Below, piece after piece: positions 5,201-5,803 of a stretch of DNA of 5,803 nt. The stretch comes from JBAZOD01 sp041648955 (GTDB taxonomy: Bacteria; Patescibacteriota; Patescibacteriia; Patescibacteriales; JAQTRU01). The DNA is taken from contig JBAZOD010000061.1 in assembly GCA_041648955.1 (NCBI GenBank), positions 1 through 5,803 of the forward strand. Reading direction: 5' to 3'. Position 1 is the first letter of the stretch. The number at the start of each line of letters is the position of its first letter. The notes under the pieces are model-generated. The model was not told where the DNA came from. It searched no databases and saw only the letters and a list, made by a program, of their open reading frames with translations. A program made the position numbers and the translations under genes.

Positions 5201-5803
5201 CAACATCACCTTGGGGGCTACTCTCAGTTAATGCTAATGCGATTGGCACAGCTCCACAATTCGTCGTTGGTTCTTCAACCGCGACTAACTTCATTGTGGC
5301 AAATAACGGGAATGTCGGCATTGGAACAGAAGTTCCTGCCACCTTATTAGAATTGGAGAAATCCGGGGGCGGGGCTATTTTAAAGTTTGAAAGTCCTGGG
5401 AATAGAGCTTTGAGGATGGGAATACCAGTAGGTTCAACAAATTTTGTGATTGCAGATAGCGATGACCTTGCATCTAACCGGTGGTTGACCATACCAAGTA
5501 GTGGTAATATCGGCATCGGGACGACTTCGCCAATGTCTAAATTATCGGTTACTTCTAATTCTGGGTCGCAGTTGACTTTGGCTTATGATGATACTAATTA
5601 CGCTAATTTCACGGTTGGTTCTGACAGTCAGTTGACAATTGCCCCAGCTAATAATGCTACTACTACCATTGGTGTTGGCGATGAAGCCTTGCGGGTTGAT
5701 TCTTCCGGTAATGTTGGCATCGGCACGACTACAGCTAAATCAAAATTATCAATTTTGGGCGGAGTGGATATCAATCGAGGGGTATTGTCCCGAACGGCAG
5801 TAT
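2299..5803 (+). CDS. Giant HTH-membrane-fibre surface protein, 3'-truncated by window
   Basis: One frame of 1168 codons runs off the window end without a stop. The ATG at 2299 is the first start after an in-frame TAA at 2284; the next in-frame ATG (2878) would lose both the HTH and the membrane segment. No ribosome-binding site is visible. Order of parts by residue: 14-61 HTH, MerR/excisionase-like; 62-154 charged linker; 155-188 membrane or signal segment ending AYA; 189-373 amphipathic helical stalk; 374-420 Pro/Thr-rich; 421-468 Ser-rich; 487-592 beta-rich NVNG-type; 634-1146 about nine GNVGIGTTSP units. No cysteine occurs, which suits an extracytoplasmic fibre. The basic KKLNIFKPWR before the hydrophobic core predicts the N-terminus inside and the rest outside. 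NVGIGTTSP units are typical of tail-fibre-like proteins, many ending in a Peptidase_S74 chaperone domain; here the C-terminus is unseen. The role (adhesin or host contact) is inference. I do not recognise a named gene. Confidence 0.9.
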   Translation, partial: MLYQKKDENKKLIPLRRLAEEGPYKTAYLSLLVQRNKLKATKVGRNYFTTREWFKEYLEKHARDSKKEIEPIAKKEESIIDGAEIDFSSVTIPEIKKEEITPIASSAKKEIGSKEELDFSVLEKVGEDDKNLKNWEEQISQVEDEFLNSEKNFSKKLNIFKPWRFGLTVASLVLFTAVFLFLTPGAYASFGETMGRVASAPVEAVKGVVRSAGEVIARTSQVVKESQIVKKINFDNPARTGQVAGANEENTIIKSFLDKTKEAFAVAKKGVGGVFQNIAQFQEDLSFKLNNQVTNLALAGAGRVKGVSESGTAKLSQLSDKMEEAGQNVKYYAQASKSSLLGGISNSFTSLGNLYTKIVDWMIPDSLQENLGEPALVTTQEPEKTATPPAAETEKETVPTQPAVKVSTPVKTQTPASQTPSGTSASSSSASSGSTSSSSDSSSSDSSSSNSSSSGSSGSTSSPSPSSSFVQNQAPSTVLPSVGGTTNVNGNLVVNGAATFYNDITVKGTIYGGSPVKIAGGLKVSGPAEFTDSLAVAGNISANTLDINSGTIDNNLNVGGTVNTNFLNVNGSFSAKYASITNLNTSGFLAGNGVSAGEGGLSSSGGLTVRKDNSGDIVNILDGTTQVFVIADGGNVGIGTSSPKHKLDINGNLGLTAGQYINWDETDGENGYGIKDNSGTLQFKNSGGSWADIAGTTWSTSGSDINYTAGNIGVGTTTPYSRLSVWGDGTNPIFEAVDSASSTKMVILNNGRVGVGTVNPVATLDVNGTIQLERYGDETGYDVRRANGTIDSPTQVLAGDRIGYLVGGAYYSGASSGFSNTTAMSFYAAEDQTNTARGSYIKFDTTNIGAASRTEKMRIDSSGKVGIGTTSPEKILDILGGNGNQFRITSGNTAWASSFSLDTKVQNGEWVIQVDGTAGTLPGALRFINVDQGGTAPLIITHGKNIAIGYDNPGTAKLAVDGNVGIGTTSPWGLLSVNANAIGTAPQFVVGSSTATNFIVANNGNVGIGTEVPATLLELEKSGGGAILKFESPGNRALRMGIPVGSTNFVIADSDDLASNRWLTIPSSGNIGIGTTSPMSKLSVTSNSGSQLTLAYDDTNYANFTVGSDSQLTIAPANNATTTIGVGDEALRVDSSGNVGIGTTTAKSKLSILGGVDINRGVLSRTAV
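2338..2481 (+). other. N-terminal helix-turn-helix domain (MerR/excisionase-like)
   Basis: Residues 14-61 read as PLRRLAEEG, then YKTAYLSLLVQRNKLKATKVG, then RNYFTTREWFKEYLEKH. This is the layout of the HTH_17/excisionase-type fold: a first helix, a recognition helix ending in a R-x-KL-x-A turn, a KVGR beta wing, and a closing helix starting at T-x-x-x-W and ending in EYL. The pattern match is by eye. DNA binding is not shown; some such domains in membrane proteins (for example RodZ's unrelated HTH) bind proteins instead. Confidence 0.7.
2761..2862 (+). other. Internal signal-peptide-like membrane segment with AYA site
   Basis: Residues 155-188 have a basic n-region (KKLNIFKPWR), an uncharged hydrophobic core (165-182: F-GLTVASLVLFTAVFLFL) and TPGAYA followed by SFGE. 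A-x-A before a small residue is the classic signal peptidase I motif. The segment begins about 150 residues into the protein. It may stay as a single-pass anchor (N inside) or be cleaved after A188. Confidence 0.8.
3559..3702 (+). repeat. Ser-rich linker with a 15-bp tandem repeat
   Basis: Residues 421-468 contain 34 serines in 48 positions. The core at 3604-3663 is four 15-bp units: two identical TCTTCATCTTCTGAT copies, then a copy ending AAT and a copy ending GGC with small changes, giving SSSSD, SSSSD, SSSSN, SSSSG. It is probably a flexible, extracellular spacer between the stalk and the beta-rich fibre, and possibly glycosylated. Confidence 0.85.
3757..4074 (+). other. Beta-rich NVNG-type segment of the fibre
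   Basis: Residues 487-592 carry short, glycine-punctuated strands in an alternating pattern: NVNGNLVVNGAATF, ITVKGTIYGG, LKVSGPAEFTDSLAVAGNI, NLNVGGTVNT, FLNVNGSFSA. Each unit of roughly 10-20 residues is an L-x-V-x-G strand followed by a turn. This resembles beta-helical or trimeric fibre shafts. No enzymatic motif is seen. Confidence 0.65.
4198..5736 (+). repeat. Array of GNVGIGTTSP fibre units
   Basis: Protein-level repeats start at residues 634, 710, 751, 863, 944 (degenerate, KNIAIGYDNP), 962, 1004, 1069 and 1137. Most are followed by a K/S-x-L-x-V-x-G strand, and many are preceded by an F-x-V or M-x-I strand (for example VFVIADGG, FIVANNG). Spacing varies from 18 to 112 residues. Codon usage differs between copies, so the similarity is kept at protein level rather than by recent DNA duplication. 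Confidence 0.9.

Noticed and set aside
3828..5516. Three long minus-strand frames (3828-4235, 4416-4604, 5145-5516) with recurring MPTFP/VPMPTLP motifs
   Set aside because: They are antisense images of the GNVGIGT repeats in the fibre gene; the repeat motif arises only because the sense strand repeats. No start context and no family resemblance.
3604..5736. CRISPR array or other DNA-level repeat system
   Set aside because: The repeats are in frame, uneven in spacing and codon-divergent; they are protein repeats.
2..5803. TGA recoded as glycine (code 25, Absconditabacteria/Gracilibacteria)
   Set aside because: No in-frame TGA in any gene of the window, and conserved glycines use GGN codons.

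Overview
The window looks like chromosomal DNA of a bacterium with moderate to low GC, most likely a member of the Candidate Phyla Radiation (Patescibacteria, Parcubacteria-like). This is an inference from four observations. The ribosomal genes are compact and slightly short. RpoA appears to lack its C-terminal domain. Start codons have no visible Shine-Dalgarno sequence. A giant surface protein follows, with a DNA-binding-like N-terminus and NVGIGTTSP-type repeats. Stops seen are TAG and TAA. No in-frame TGA occurs in about 1,750 codons, so there is no sign of the TGA=Gly code.

Region 1 (1-1966) is the end of a ribosomal/RNA polymerase operon on the + strand: rpoA (5' end cut by the window), rplQ (L17), rplM (L13) and rpsI (S9). 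It closes with a clear intrinsic terminator at 1986-2019.

Region 2 (1967-2298) has no gene. It holds the terminator, then a tract of about 180 bases that is 86% A+T, starting next to one perfect DnaA-box 9-mer. A strong extended -10 promoter follows, and the -10 and start region are overlaid by an 18-bp direct repeat (16/18 identical, 22-bp period). Next come a pair of 10-bp direct repeats and a 7-bp-stem palindrome just before the next start codon.

Region 3 (2299-5803) is one continuous open frame of 1168 codons that runs off the end of the window, so the protein has no visible C-terminus. In order it has: a cytoplasmic HTH (MerR/excisionase-like) domain; a charged linker; an internal signal-peptide-like membrane segment ending in AYA; a helical stalk; a Pro/Thr- then Ser-rich linker containing a 15-bp tandem repeat; a beta-rich NVNG-type region; and nine or so GNVGIGTTSP units like those of phage tail fibres and bacterial surface fibres. 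The visible part contains no cysteine.

The ribosomal operon is housekeeping. The point of interest is the last gene and its promoter: a possible DNA-binding domain tethered to a giant extracellular fibre, expressed from a promoter full of candidate operator repeats. Autoregulation or surface-to-DNA signalling is a hypothesis only.
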